A DNA stretch of 64,000 bases from Andrena cerasifolii (taxonomy: Eukaryota > Arthropoda > Insecta > Hymenoptera > Andrenidae). This document shows positions 45,477 to 58,369 of this stretch, one piece after another. The notes beneath the pieces are model-generated. The model was not told where the DNA came from. It did no database searches and saw only the letters and a program-made list of their open reading frames with translations. The stretch covers positions 16,678,001 through 16,742,000 of the forward strand of contig NC_135119.1 in NCBI RefSeq assembly GCF_050908995.1. Reading direction: 5' to 3'. Numbering within the stretch: the first letter of the stretch is position 1; each line of letters begins with the position of its first letter. The position numbers and the translations under genes are program-made.

Positions 45477-45785
45477 TAAGGGGAGGAGGGACAGGAGTCA
45501 GGTAGCGTCTTACGTAATATTTTTTAACCTAATTTTCAAGAAATACAAATTCTATCATTATTGCTCCAGAAAAGTAGTTTCAGCTTAAATTTCCCGAGGC
45601 CGAGTTAAGTGAATTATATAAACTTTTAAAAGAATTTGAATAACTGAAAAGATTAAATGTAAAAAATATTACCTAAAGAGGGAGGTGGAATATCAAATGT
45701 TACATATGTTTATATTGGGGGAGGGAGGCGAGTAAGAATTTGCTAAAATTACCCTTACGTAATTTAAGGACGGTCCCTTGTGGCT
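45477..45785. mobile_element. Possible MITE with TTACGTAA subterminal motifs
   Basis: Left GGGGAGGAGGGACAGGAG...CTTACGTAAT and right CCTTACGTAATTTAAGGACG followed by GTCCC face each other imperfectly, with a GGGGGAGGGAGG block inside the right end. No clear target duplication was found. Confidence 0.4.
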
Positions 45786-45790
45786 GAAAA

Positions 45791-46413
45791 TGCTACGACC
45801 TCTGTTTGACACAATTCTTCTTTTCCTTATTAAAAATGGGACGAGAATGACATTATATCTCAATTGACAGGTAATCGAGTTAGAGTTTGTACGAACTCCG
45901 ATCTTGAAACGGAAAGCCGGATGAATAACAAATTTCGAAATTATTACTCCTAATCAACAGTCAACGACCAAACGTTTTATTGACCTGGCTGCCAAAGGTA
46001 GCACAAGATCAATTATATACACTTTCGTTTTCCTTCTTCCTACACACGCGACAATCTTCTGCTTCTTCCTCGTAGAATGATCAGAACGGACGTTCAAGTG
46101 AAGTAAATCACTCGCTCCACGCGAATTTAAATCAACCACTGCGAAAAGAAAAAACGCTTCCACGAACCTCGATAGATTTTCGCGCGTGCGATCTATCATG
46201 GCCCTGTGCAGCACGTTCCAGGTGCAAATTCACCACATTGATAATTCGGATTACAAATACAGGGTGGTTCAAAAGAAAGGTTACAAAACTTTAGGGATCG
46301 TAATGAGTAAAAGGCTCCAAACGAGTAAAAAATTTTAACAAATATGTATCCTAATAGTAATACTTACCAAGCTACGTAAGATATGCATTACCTTTACACC
46401 AGGTGCTTTATAG
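45791..46413. other. Non-coding, no recognised gene
   Basis: Nothing recognised; short minus-strand frame 45954-46214 has no known match. Confidence 0.55.
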
Positions 46414-46670
46414 CAGGGTTGAGCAACTTGTTCGCTGCCGCGGGCCGCACAGTCCCCACTACCAGTCAGCCGGTTCCCCCACCATCAGCAGATTAGCCGC
46501 CACTCCGTGTCCCTTCCTTTTACTCCTACAAGTGCGGTCATATATAGATACGGCGTACACTGTAGGAGTTAAAAGAGTATGGTGGGGGTCGTTCTCCTGC
46601 GGCCCAACAGAGTAGGCAAGTGGGGGAACGGGCCGCATGCGGCCCATGGGCCGCGGGTTGCCAAGCCCTG
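46414..46670. mobile_element. hAT-type MITE (257 bp)
   Basis: 8-bp duplication CTTTATAG / CTTTATAT (7 of 8 match) at 46406-46413 and 46671-46678. Ends CAGGGTTGAGCAACTT and GGGTTGCCAAGCCCTG, with GCCGCGGGCCGC and GGGCCGCGGG blocks just inside; a CCCCCACCAT/ATGGTGGGGG pair inside too. These ends are typical of hAT elements. Confidence 0.87.
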
Positions 46671-47849
46671 CTTTATATTATTTCCTCCCAATTCGATTCA
46701 AATTTCATCTCTTCGTTGTAAACAAATGCAAATGCAAATAGTATTTGGCATACCCCAGTAAGGATTAGATAGTTCCAAGTTACACAGTCTTATAAACTGT
46801 ACAAAATTTCTACCTCTTTTTCTGAATCACCCTGTATACATCGTTCGCAAATAAGACGTCCCTTTCTTCCATCGTGTGCCTACACAATTTTCACGCATAA
46901 ATGATTACTTTCTGAGAGCGTGCACATACATTGTTCACACCTGCGGTGTTAAAGTTTCACAGCGACGCGATAACGCACTACTTCTAACACAAAAATACCC
47001 GACGGTGGCCAGGTTGGTTTAGAGATCGACCCAGGGATCTTCGTGGGGCACCGTGCTCGCCGAATCCGAGCCGAATCTATGGTCCGATTGCTTCGTAAAC
47101 ATCTTTCGGTGATTAAATGGCTACCGCGTAGCCGTTACGCGCGATTATTTGGGACACTGTCATTCCATACGAATGAATATTCATCGCGCAGTCAACCGTG
47201 GAGGCAGTTCGCCGGATTCACCGTGAATCCTGTTCGTGCACAACGAAATTACGTGGTTCCGTACGCAAATTACGATTTACGTAAGCGACGCGGTCGACAC
47301 TGAAGGCAACTCGCCGAAACGCCACTCTTCTGTATAGAAGAATCACTTCGGTCCAAGTTTATCAGATTTGAATTGTGTGAATTTTTAGAATCGAAGGTGT
47401 AGGGGGGATAGTGTTATGTTAATGAAATTGGTGTTCTTCGGGGTTGTAATTGGGAAACCTAATACATGGCAATTGCGGCAATACAAGGATAATGGTGCAT
47501 TAAAAGTTATCGACTGTTTTCAAACGATTTTATTCAGCTTCGATCCTCTTTTTGTATGTTTGTATGTTTGCATGTTTGGTTCAAATCTGGCAACTCACAT
47601 TTAAACAACTTCCAACTATCCAATTGTCTTGAAACTTTGCTGGCGTGCGTAGTTTGAATGACAATACAATCTTTAAAAAGAAAATTAACCACGAGGGGGT
47701 GAAAAAATTACCCAGTCATCAATAAATGTAACCCATATCCCCGAATGCAAACGAATTGAAATCAGCCTATAACCACAAGTCAAATCAATTCAATCGACAT
47801 GAAATCAGCATATAACCACAAATCAAAACTTAGACACTAAAACGTAAAT
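46671..47849. other. Non-coding, no recognised gene
   Basis: A TGTATGTTTGTATGTTTGCA short repeat lies near 47551-47575. No gene recognised. Confidence 0.5.
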
Positions 47850-48181
47850 AATAAAAAAAATATGTAAAAAAATTTTGTGTTAAACGATTTTATTTAAAAC
47901 GCACTAAAAATTAGAAAACAATCCATTTCTTGTACCCAATTTCGATGGTGTTTTTCACTTTAAATAAAATCGTGGAGCAGGATATATCATAATAGAATAT
48001 GCATCAATTTAATACAGAACCAAGCGTCGAAATGAATTTCTTGTGAGATATCCTGCTCCACGATTTTATTTAAAGTGAAAAACACCATCGAAATTGGGTA
48101 GAAGAAATGGATTGTTTTTTTAATTTTTAGTGCATTTTAAGTAAAATCGTTTAACATAATTTTTTTTTACATATTTTTTAT
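47850..48181. mobile_element. Palindromic MITE / long hairpin (332 bp)
   Basis: Arms of about 135 bases: left includes CCATTTCTTG.ACCCAATTTCGATGGTG and AATAAAATCGTGGAGCAGGATAT; right includes the near-perfect complement. Loop about 60-70 bases. Target duplication not resolved because the ends are A/T runs. Confidence 0.85.
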
Positions 48182-49150
48182 GTAACTAATGTCGTCTGAA
48201 AGAAATGGAAGCTTGTTCTGGAATACGTCACAGAAGCAATAAGATTAATTGCAATAATGGTTTGCAGTTTATGACGCTTTAAAGTAGTGTTTGTTGCAGT
48301 GGTTCTTATTTGTGAATGGTAATTTTGTTAGGTAGTCCCTACATGATAATATTCACAATTCTTATTTCTTTAGTTTTTGAACGTAATATAAATTGTCTGA
48401 AAATTTGGAGGTTCAGTCAAGATCAGAAGAGAAAGCCTATTCTTCGGGCGAGAAATGTTTCTTGTGTATATAAAAGTAATGTTTAAAGAGATTTAACTGC
48501 TGCGTTTACATAGAATACTACGCATGACGTAATGCTACGTCTACTCCTTTTGTATGACTGTAATAATTAAACTTTCGCAACGAATTAACTCCTCTTCCTT
48601 AGTTGAAATTAAACTCTCTCGTAGACAGCTAATTACTTGGATAACGAGTACCTCTAATTATCGTCTAGATGGCTTTGATTGCCAAGTGAAATTGCTTGCT
48701 TTTTATTAATTATATGTAGAATAGAGTAGGCTCACTAGACAGTTGGAAATCGTGAAACAATTCGTTCTTTTTATGCGTGGGTTTGAATAGAAATAAAGTA
48801 TTGTTTCGAGTGAAATCCCACGGAGGATATCGATGCTGAGTGTTCGTGAAAATCGTGGAATTACTTTCACTATCGCGAGGTTGCAGGCAAACATTTTTCT
48901 GTGTTCATTGAGCTGGCTTGAAAGAGCAGTAGCAAAATTTCATTAATGAATCCTTTAATTTCATTTTAAATTTACAGAGGAAAAATACGATTCCACGTGG
49001 ATTGTCACAAAGAATATATTTATTTTTAAGCAAACCCTATAAGAAAATCTCCAAATCCCCTTCTATCCTTTACACCAAAATTCCACCTTATACCTACTCT
49101 TTATCCATAATCAATTTACCACGGTATCGTTATCCCAGAATAATTTACTA
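48182..49150. other. Non-coding, no recognised gene
   Basis: AT-rich, nothing recognised. Confidence 0.55.
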
Positions 49151-49634
49151 ACAAGGGGAGAACACCATGTGGTAGACACCGAGTTTGATGAGCCTTGGCA
49201 GGATGGATCTATGTCGAAAATAACTAAATAAGTGTCCGAGCGTTTCTGCCAATGGGCCTTAATAATAAAGATATTTACATGGAAATTATTAAAAATTTCA
49301 TAGTGACCGTGGAGTTTTAGTGGGTAGAAATCCCACACTACCCTGGCGCCCGCGGGAGATTCCCTTCTGGAAGCGTCGGGGTGCCTTTTGAAAATGTCTC
49401 CACGTTAAAAAAAAATTTATAAATTTTTTTATAAATTATTTTTTATAAATTTTTTTTTTAACTTAGGGAAATCTTCAAAGGCACCCCGACTCCTTCAAAG
49501 GGGAATCCCCCGGGGGCGCCAGGGTAGTGTGGGATTTTTACCCATTAAAACACCACGGCCACTATGAAATATTTAATAATTTCCATGTAAATATCTATAT
49601 TATTATTAAGCCCCATTGGCAGAGCTCCCCTTGT
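49151..49634. mobile_element. Palindromic MITE (484 bp) with asymmetric left arm
   Basis: Ends ACAAGGGGAG and CTCCCCTTGT. Arms pair through TTTACATGGAAATTATTAAA, CCCACACTACCCTGGCGCC and GTCGGGGTGCCTTT to an AT-rich centre near 49430. The left arm has about 80 extra bases (49161-49243) with no partner on the right, so either an insertion left or a deletion right. Confidence 0.83.
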
Positions 49635-52600
49635 AAGAATTAGAGATCCGATCATTAGCAACTTGACACGACAAAAGGAACGAATGCAACTCCGTCGTAT
49701 AATCCTATAAAATTCAACATGCTTCCTGGAAAACTTCTCTCTTATAAATGAAAATGGCCTTAAAATTGTCTGTTATTATTATTCATGGCTTTATCGTGTC
49801 ACGTCCACGCAAAGGTTGGCTTTCCACAGAACATCTTATGCATCATTCAGCAGGAATCTGTCCCATCGCAGATCAGATATGGCCGCTCCTTCAGCGGCTG
49901 TACCTCTTTTTCTTTTTCTCGTTGAACTCGTCAACCGACTTCATTTGTCACCGAAAAGCACCCGCAATATTTCGTCCGATCAACGACGCACCCGTCAAGG
50001 AGAAATGGCAGGCTTTTCTTGGAAGCCCGACTAAAATGCGGCTGTATCTCATTTTCGTCGAGGCCATCGTGGAAATGTAGGCAACGATACGTCGCGTTCG
50101 TTAGTTCCCCAGCCAATAAAATTTCGATCCCTCGTCGATTCTGCATGCGGCTGACGTCGAAAGGATAGATTTAAAATTAGTTCCGCCGTGGTTCAGAGAA
50201 TATCGGGAAATCCCCTTTTACCGCCGGCATGCAATTACGCGTGATATCGGGATTCGGCGAACCCACAAAAATCTATTCCCTCCTCCAGCGCGGAGCGGTA
50301 ACATCCAACGTCACCATCGACATCTCCATTGCCCCGCAATTTCCCAATAAATTGTATTGACGCGTGCACGCGCGCATTTCATTACAGTCGCCTCGATTCG
50401 ATTGCCTCCAATTGGCTTTGTGAAACATGGCGCGGAGTAATTCGAATTTCCCCAAGCTCCGGCCGGCTGGACGCGATCTTGATCTTCATGCTCTTGAGAT
50501 ACGTAATAAAATTTCTGGTCTAACGAAGCGCCATGGTGAGCATCACACATCTGCAACAAGGTATGCACGTGGATGCCCTTTGATCACTATGATTACGATC
50601 GGGCAGACACGTTATGTTGTAACCATTACTTGGAGGCCTAGATAGATGAGAGTAGACCTTAGATCGTTCCTCGTTGCTGCTGGACGGAACAGATTGAGGA
50701 TAATTAGCTTCTCGTCCACTGCTGGATGTTGATGGGCTTAGGTATCGTTTAGTAGGTTTAAAGTATCTATCGTTAGTAGACAGACTGAAGTTTAATTTAT
50801 TTCAAATGTTTGCTACTGTATTCTCGAAGACTGAGCAGGATCTCTACTAAATTGTGGTGATCAGCTTGCACGAGTTTGGTGTAATGTTTAATGGCCCCGA
50901 GTACCTCGACGCACTTCTGGTCCCCAGCAAATTATGCCGAGTCAGACATGCTGGAATCATTTTTTTTATAGAATTTTGGTGAATTTGATTGAAGTTCAAC
51001 AGACTGGTAACGCTTCTACAGTTGCTTCTGGTGGATCAAACAAGGGTTTAACGATCTTCCACTGTTTTCCCAACGATTCTTGCGATCAGCTTGGCGATCA
51101 ACAAGCCCGAGCCATCTGCTTTTTGGTCTTTGTTAAATCGCAAGAATTTCGGGTCTTCTCCTGTTACTTTCTTATGCATCGGACGCAGTTTCAATGATTC
51201 TGTGTGGAACCATGCGATCTGAAGCTTTTGTCTCGAGATCTATTATTCTAGCATAGGTTCACGCATCGTATACTAATTCAGGGAACCTGAACCCAGAGCG
51301 ATTATTACATTTAATGCAGTGTGATTTTTATATTTAATGAAAAGTAAGTACACTGTGATTACTCGTGTCTCTGCTCCTTCGATCTGACGTATCCTATCCT
51401 TTCGCACGCACAATACTTTTATATCTACCGTACTTGTTAAAGACTCTCCACAGCGGTCATAAAATCTAGCCAAAATAGTCTGAAAAAAAATATATAATTG
51501 CACAGTTCGCAGCTGCACGGGAACCAGGTGTCGAACCTAGATTCCCCAACATTTAATTCCCTCAAATGAAACCAATCGTCTTCGATAGCCCAAATAGATT
51601 AGACAAATATCATACGAACTGAGAAGACCATCGTACAACTTTACAAGACCAAGAAACAAACCCGGATCTTTCACTCGATCTGAAATGATCTAAAAGCTCC
51701 ATAAATAAATTGGAATATCCAGGTCGACAAGAGGTTCTTTCCCCATGACTATAACAACCAAATGCCTACCTATAAATGAAGCATAAAATGTGCGAGGTAG
51801 GTGGGACCGCATCGAGTCGTTTGAACGATCTTAAGAGGTGAGGCGCAGCTTGGATCCACAGAAGAATACGCAGGGCCGATCTCCGATAAAACGATCGCTG
51901 CGACCTGCGCCTAACGGGATAACCTCGATAAACTGTGATTGTAATGTCGCTGGGAGAAGCCACTCCTAGTAATGACGATGCCCGTGCCTCTGTATGCGTG
52001 GTAGTAGGACGGGGCGCGTTAGGCGTCCACGACAGCGGCGTGCATAATCGACCCAATTCGGCTTATCCCGGTTTAAGACTGGTTTCAACGGACAGCGCAA
52101 AAACGACATTGAATAAAGTCGTGTGCTACGGTTTATGGATAATGGCCGTTTGCTTCTTAATCATCCACCGGGCGAGCAACTGTTTTACTATCACCTGAGG
52201 AGATAGCGACGATGATGCCACCCGTTTAACGAGCGGGACGGGAAATAGAGATCAGTGGTAATTGGACCATCAACTTCGCCGATCGATGAAACGCGCGTGT
52301 AACTGCCACTGCCCCTGGGTCGATGGCAATTATCCGTGTCCGAAAGAAAAGTAAATTAATTTTGCTGGGGACTTATGCGCGAGGTTGGCGGAGACCAGGA
52401 TGTCGGGGGATGGCAGGTACTTTCAGAGGATTTAGTATAACAATGTAAAAAAGAGTATTACGTGAACAGTGAGCTGAGAAATGGAATGTGTCTTTTAATT
52501 TCTTTGTAACAGTCAATTTGAATTAGTCGTTGCTTGTGAATTGGATTATAATTGAATTTAGTAAAATGTAAGAGTAGGTAATTATCTTCTGCTGAATCAA

Positions 52601-54777
52601 TAATAAAAGACCAATCGAACTCGATACCACCGAGCGTATCGATTTCATCCTCGTCACGGCCACTTTACTTACATACGGCCACTCCGCGTACAGGTTTGGA
52701 ATCTTAACGAGAACAAATTATGAATATCAAAGAAGTTTCATTTCCACCGACAGGTTCTCGGCGATAAACATCGTAGTGGTTCGCCCATATTCCTCGATCT
52801 GTTCCAACTTTCCTGCACAGAGCATCGTCCGGTAGGACCTGCTCCAAAGTAGAACGTCGATCGCCTAGCTCGACCATCTCGTCCAAGCGAATTAGTCCTG
52901 TCCCGTGACTGCTACGCACAAAAGTGGTCGTGGAACGTTTCCTGATATCGCCAGACTGCGTATCCTGCAGCTAATTACGCGCCTAACCGTTCGTGCAGCC
53001 TTTAATTTTCTAGGATCCTGCGCCAGATACACGGGGAGTCGCGTGCAACAGTTACAACTGTATCTCGTAGTCGGGGCTTTCCGCGCGGCGCTCGATCCTT
53101 CCCCTCGATCACCGAGCCAGCGCGAGATTATGCTCTGGACTACCTACTCCGAAGCCTTTCTTTCCTCTCGTTTTGCCGCGGCGACCGTTGCATTAACGCG
53201 GCGAATCGAGGACGGGGCGTAAAGAAATTCAATCGATAGTAGTGGGACGATCGGCAGTCCCGTTTTTGGAGTGTGATATCGGGCCAGCATCGTACGGAAA
53301 TCGTCGATGATAACTGTACCCTGAATTACGAGGCGTAATACTCGGCCAGGTGCACGGCTGTACAGCGTCTTCTTCGTGCCTGCAAACTAAGGAGCACGTA
53401 GAAGTGGAGTGGCGGGTATACACTGTGGCTTATAGTACAGTGTTATCGCACAGAGAGTTAATGAATACAAATGAATGAGCATTCTACTTAACCCTCCTTA
53501 ACAACCTTCGATTCGACTATACATGCATCGTTATGTCAAGGAACGAGAAACGCATAGGTACCCTATTAGCGTTTTAACTCGATCAGGCTTTTCCAAGCGA
53601 GCGTAAAAGTTTTATACAAAGCCAATTCTGAGCTTGGTTCGTTCTCTGAGTAAATGTTCAGGGAGTGTTGAACGATACGTTCAATGCTTACAGAAAATAT
53701 CGACGTGAAAACACCTGGACGCCACTCCGGGGTGGTATCTATAACTGCTTTGTATCTCGATCAAAGTGTTTTCAAAGAAAGGAGAAGATACCCGGGTCAA
53801 AAAAGACCGCACCATGTTGTACACCGCACCGGTTACAATTCCATTTCTATGAACATCTGAAGATCGACGAAAAGTCAGCAGCCCGTAAGCAATGATCAAA
53901 GAAGATCCATGGGTTAGGTGGCGATGTTGTTAGACGTAGGAGAGGATAGTTGAGGACGCGATTTCGCACGCGGATCGCGTGTGAAGTGTCAGACAGCAGA
54001 TGGATCTCTCTTCGCGACACCTTTTCCACTGGACGGTTTCTACGACACTTTAGATTTCCCCGGCACTGTGGCCGTCTTAGCTCCGCGCTAACGGTACTCG
54101 TCTTCTTTGGCCAATATATGTTCAGCACAGTCGTCGGGACTTTCTTTCCCGCGGTCTCGTGATTTCGCAGAGACTTTAGGCGAAATCACTTCAGTCAGCG
54201 GTGTTATATAACGCGGTGGCCATAAACCTTGTGTGGACGTGTTTGCGAACAGTTTGCACTGAGACTTGGCTCTGGGGAATGAAAAATACGCGAGAGATGA
54301 CTGAGTAGGTGCTCGAGTAGGAGGGACAACTGAAATTCCGTTTGTACATGAGTGCGAAGCCTGGAGTAGTTTGTCTTGGGTGGTAATTGCGAGTCTACTG
54401 ACATGAGCGCGACAGAATTCGGGTCTAAATTGCCGTACCATATAATGGATTACATATGTATATTATGTAGTAGGTTTTAGTAGAATGACGTAAATTAATA
54501 TTGTATGACCCAATTACAGGAACTCGACTTAAGTCCCATCATAACGGGATTATCAAGCTCAAACAAGGTGTTTCTGTGTGTTAGTGATTTCATTGTATAT
54601 GCATATGTATTTTTAAACAAAACGTAAGGATTTTATTACGCGTGCGATTCAGTCTTGTCGCTGCAAGGTTCGTGTGAAATTTTTTAATAAAATTAGAAGA
54701 TCTATAACAAGGCAACTGTAGACTTGTATTCTGGGGACGGTTATTTAAATCACTCGATGTAAAGAAGGCACAGAAAG
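49635..54777. other. Non-coding stretch, no recognised gene
   Basis: Longest transposon-free stretch besides 59.2-62.9 kb. Frames of 105-117 codons (52905-53222 plus, 54088-54441 minus) show no known domain. The second copy of a dispersed repeat lies at 53609-53714. No RNA genes seen. Confidence 0.5.
53609..53714 (+). repeat. Dispersed repeat copy 2 (partner at 5678-5778)
   Basis: TTTTATACAAAGC, AGCTTGGTT and, 81 bases on, CAGAAAATATCGACGTGAAA match copy 1 in the same orientation. Family unknown. Confidence 0.6.
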
Positions 54778-55644
54778 CAGTGAAAAGTAGGGGCTAGTTG
54801 ACTAATTTTTAACATTTTTAATTTTTATAAATGGACCATTGATATTTTGTTGACTTCTTGCGTACCAACAGTTTACAGATTTCATTAGGTATACAGGCTT
54901 AATTTTGAAAATCGTTTTAATCGAGTCTAGGTTGCAGTCCCGGCTGTGGGGTTAGTTGACAAATATGATGGGGTTAGTTGACTCGACATTTACTTTTCAG
55001 TTTTAACCTTTTGCCTGCGAAAGGCATATATACGCTGTCACAGTTCCATCAATATACGACCAATAATTTTTTTCTTTCACTGATTCACACCATTATTTTT
55101 TTTTATTTTATTAATTATCATGGTGTTAGGTACTGTAATTATTTTGTTCTTGTTTGTTATGGTCTATTTGGAAGGCCTGAGAGTTTGAAGGGAGGATAGG
55201 GTGTGAAACTGGTAGGGGTGAGTTCGGAGGAATTTGTGGTGGGGGAAGTGAACTTGAGCAGCTAAACTCTTTGCCTCAACTGCAGCTTGAGGATAAAAAG
55301 TGCAATTTTCAGTGGTGTTCCACGCACCGGGTAAAATAAAATACCGTAAATTATAGTCAGTGTATCACGTTTCCACACAATATTCATGAAAAATATCAAG
55401 CAATACTTAGTGGACAAAAATTCATAAATAGTCGAAACAAAAATATTTACTTCCTGCCGACCTTTTTAGATTTTTCATTCTCACTGATAGAGCATGCAAG
55501 TTTTTGTCACGGCGACACATTAAAGTGCAAGCTAGTCATTCATATGCTTCAATATCACGAATCGCAGCATAATTTAATAATAATACAGCAACAAAGGGAA
55601 TTAGTCGACTAACCTCGTTAGTCAGCTAGCCCCGGTCTCCCCTG
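54778..55644. mobile_element. Probable DNA transposon remnant with GGGGCTAGTTGACTAA ends
   Basis: Left CAG...GGGGCTAGTTGACTAA and right TTAGTCAGCTAGCCCCGGTCTC then CCCTG are inverted. The motif GGGGTTAGTTGAC recurs at about 54948-54982. No clear target duplication; AT-rich interior; no transposase. Confidence 0.65.
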
Positions 55645-55714
55645 CTTGTAACAATGCACAAAGAAAATTGCCAGTTAATGTGAGCTCAGGAATCAGCTTG
55701 ATTCTCTGATCAAC

Positions 55715-55852
55715 ATGTGCCGATGATTATAAAAGTGGTTTAAGTCAAAAATCGAACCAATTGAGTTTATTGCTTATTTCGTATTGCATATAAGCAATAA
55801 ATTCAATTTTTTCGATTTCTCACTTAGACCACTCCCATAATCACCGGCACAT
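55715..55852. repeat. Imperfect palindrome (138 bp)
   Basis: TGTGCCGATGATTATAAAAG...AAATCGAA...TTTATTGCTTAT pairs with ATAAGCAATAAATTCAATTT...TTCGATTT...CCCATAATCACCGGCACA. Likely a tiny palindromic MITE; could form an RNA hairpin. Confidence 0.75.
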
Positions 55853-57636
55853 TTGTATCTACCCTCCGTTCCATATAAGAGCAGACCTATTCCCCTACCG
55901 ATTTCTGATCGACCTGCGCAGCTCCCACGGATCTGACACACGCGATTCTTCGTAGCATTTTCCCTGCCGATTTCCTACCATTGAACAATATATCCCTGCG
56001 CGGAACTAGTCTACTCTAAAGTGGAATGAAGTATATATCTCATTTTGTACAGGTCAATCTTACACAAACTCCAACGTACAATGCCACTTATAATCTTCAC
56101 TTATCTTGTCAATATATTGTTGCGCGTTCAAAGTTATCAGTATTGATTGAGTCATCTCAGTGAACAGTATCAACACGTAATTTTGCTATCTTTTACTGTT
56201 TACTATTCTAACACGAAAATAACTCGCATATGTTTCACGAATGGGAATCTCTGCGCGAGATTATCTGCAGGCGACCTCCGCCAAGAAGCCCGCCAAATGA
56301 AATTTCCCAAAATCCGAATTTCTGCTATAAAGATTCACAACGCCCTCTATTAACCTTTATCATTCAAACTTAATCCCTCCTTATCTTCGTTAACGAGCTC
56401 GTCACTTCGGAGTGAACATATTTCATCCTCTACGAATACCATACTCCTCGACTGTCCCTTCCACATCATCCTATATTCCAATCCCACAGCCACCAACATT
56501 AAATGAACCGTTCCGGCGTTTACATTTAACATCAAAACTAGATAAAACAAAACAAACACGTCTCTTCGATTCTAATCAGCCTCGAAGACCAGGTTTCTGT
56601 TCCTCGCTATCATAAACTTGAAACTCATACTCGCTACGACGTAAGCGTGTTTTTTTCCTCGCCAGGTAATAAACGACAGGTTTGGAATCTGACTTTGGTC
56701 GAGATGCCTTATCGGATATAACCATAACTCGGTGCAGCTTCTACTAACTTCGATAGTAGTAGCCCTATCGCTGACGCGACGGGGGACGTCGCGATCGAAC
56801 AGCTCTTTTTCCTTCTATACCTGACGGCATAAAACGCCGACCAATAATCGATGGGATACGTTTAATTAACGCCGGCACACTTCTTCGATCGCGGTTCACT
56901 AACCTTACTATGTAGAGTTGGGCCCGCTCGTTCTCGACGGGACCGTCTTCGAGATATCGAGCCACGGCGCGCAGCCGGTGCTGCGACGCGACGGCCCGAC
57001 GACGCCGACGCCGCCGTCGGCGACGGTCACGGTACGTAAGGTGAAATTCATAACGGTACACCCGATTGACCCTGGCTATTGTTGCACGCGTAGCAGCGAA
57101 CGCAATCGCTAAGCTAATCAATGGATCGCTGAAAAGAAGAACGCATTATTGCAGTTGCCCCCGATTGAAGCCTGTTATCATGACGATATTGTTGTTTTGT
57201 GTTGCGAGTAGCGGTACAATCGGTACCAAGGAATAACGTAACCAGTCGTGCATATAGCCTGATAAACGGTTCGATTGAATTAAGAAGTTGCCACGAACGA
57301 GACTCGAATTCCCCCAATTCTCCGGCTCGCTGCGCGGGCAGGCTTTTGTCCGCTGATTTAAGGGCGCTCCTTATTAGCGCAGCTCTTTATACCAACACGA
57401 TTGATTATTCAAATTTGAAAAGAAGGATAAAGTGACCCAAAAGTGGCATTGTATTTAATCAGCGTATCGGAGGAGTTGTATTGTACAGTGTATACAATTG
57501 TGGCTTCATATTATCGATGATATAATCATGTAAGAGTTGTATTTAGAGATGGAGATATAGTATTGGACTTCGCCTCCCCAGAAATGGCGATTCCTCCTGG
57601 TATCACTAAATTTTCCTCCGAATCACATTTCAGGCT
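55853..57636. other. Non-coding; short CpG-rich block near 56900-57110
   Basis: The CpG-rich part gives an Arg-rich minus-strand frame (118 codons) from CGACGG-type repeats; not a gene as far as can be seen. Confidence 0.5.
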
Positions 57637-57830
57637 GAACTTCCGAATGGCCCCAGTGGCCGATCGACGCGAGGTTTTCAGAGGAGGGTTGGGGAGGGTG
57701 TGTGGACCCTCGATCTAAAATTGTTGCTTCGGGAATTTATCAGTTTCCGAGATATTAATAAAAAAACTTTTATTATTTCCCTTGACTCGTTCTGACAGAA
57801 GGCATTTCACTCCCCAACTTGTTCTGGATA

Positions 57831-57998
57831 CAGTCGAACCTCGATAACTCGAATCTCAAGGGAAGGGAAAAAAATCTTGGAATTATAATGGTTTCGGCTT
57901 ATCGAGGTTTCGAGTTGTAGAGGTGTTTACAGCGGAGCGGAAGGGAATGATGAAAATTTTCGGTTTATAGAGGTTTTCGAGTTATCGAGGTTCGACTG
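57831..57998. mobile_element. pogo/Tigger-like MITE (168 bp)
   Basis: TA at 57829 and 57999; ends CAGTCGAACCTCGATAACTC and its exact complement. CAGT..AACCTCG ends with TA duplication are typical of pogo/Tigger-type mariner relatives. Confidence 0.87.
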
Positions 57999-58011
57999 TA
58001 TTAGTATTGGT

Positions 58012-58090
58012 TGGGGCTAGATTAGCTCAGGGGGCGCGTAAAGCACGGTAGCGAACCGCAATCATATGAGATTGGAGATTTGAACCAGAT
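58012..58090 (+). repeat. tRNA-like segment, possible SINE head
   Basis: GATTAGCTCAGGGGG resembles a tRNA A box and GGAGATTTGAACC a degenerate B box, at tRNA-like spacing. It does not fold as a normal tRNA. May begin a tRNA-derived SINE running to about 58369. Confidence 0.35.
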
Positions 58091-58369
58091 ACTTGCGGAT
58101 GCGATCCATCCTATTATAGAGGGTGGATACCTATTACTCTATTGATAGTCAATACTCTAGGGGGTGATTCTACAGGCCAAAATAAGACGAAAGTATATAA
58201 TACAATTTTTTAATATCGCGCATCGTTTTCGAGAAAATTGGCTTTGAATTTCAACGAAATACGCGTGCCATTTAGGCGCCTGAGGGGCACGCGGAGGCAA
58301 GGGGAACGCGTCCAGCTGTCCGTAGAACAAATCGGGGGGAAGGATGAATCCCCGGTAGGGCTACTTGTA

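Noticed and set aside
47575..47595. GGTTCAAATCTGG, another B-box-like motif
   Set aside because: No A box at the correct distance on that strand.
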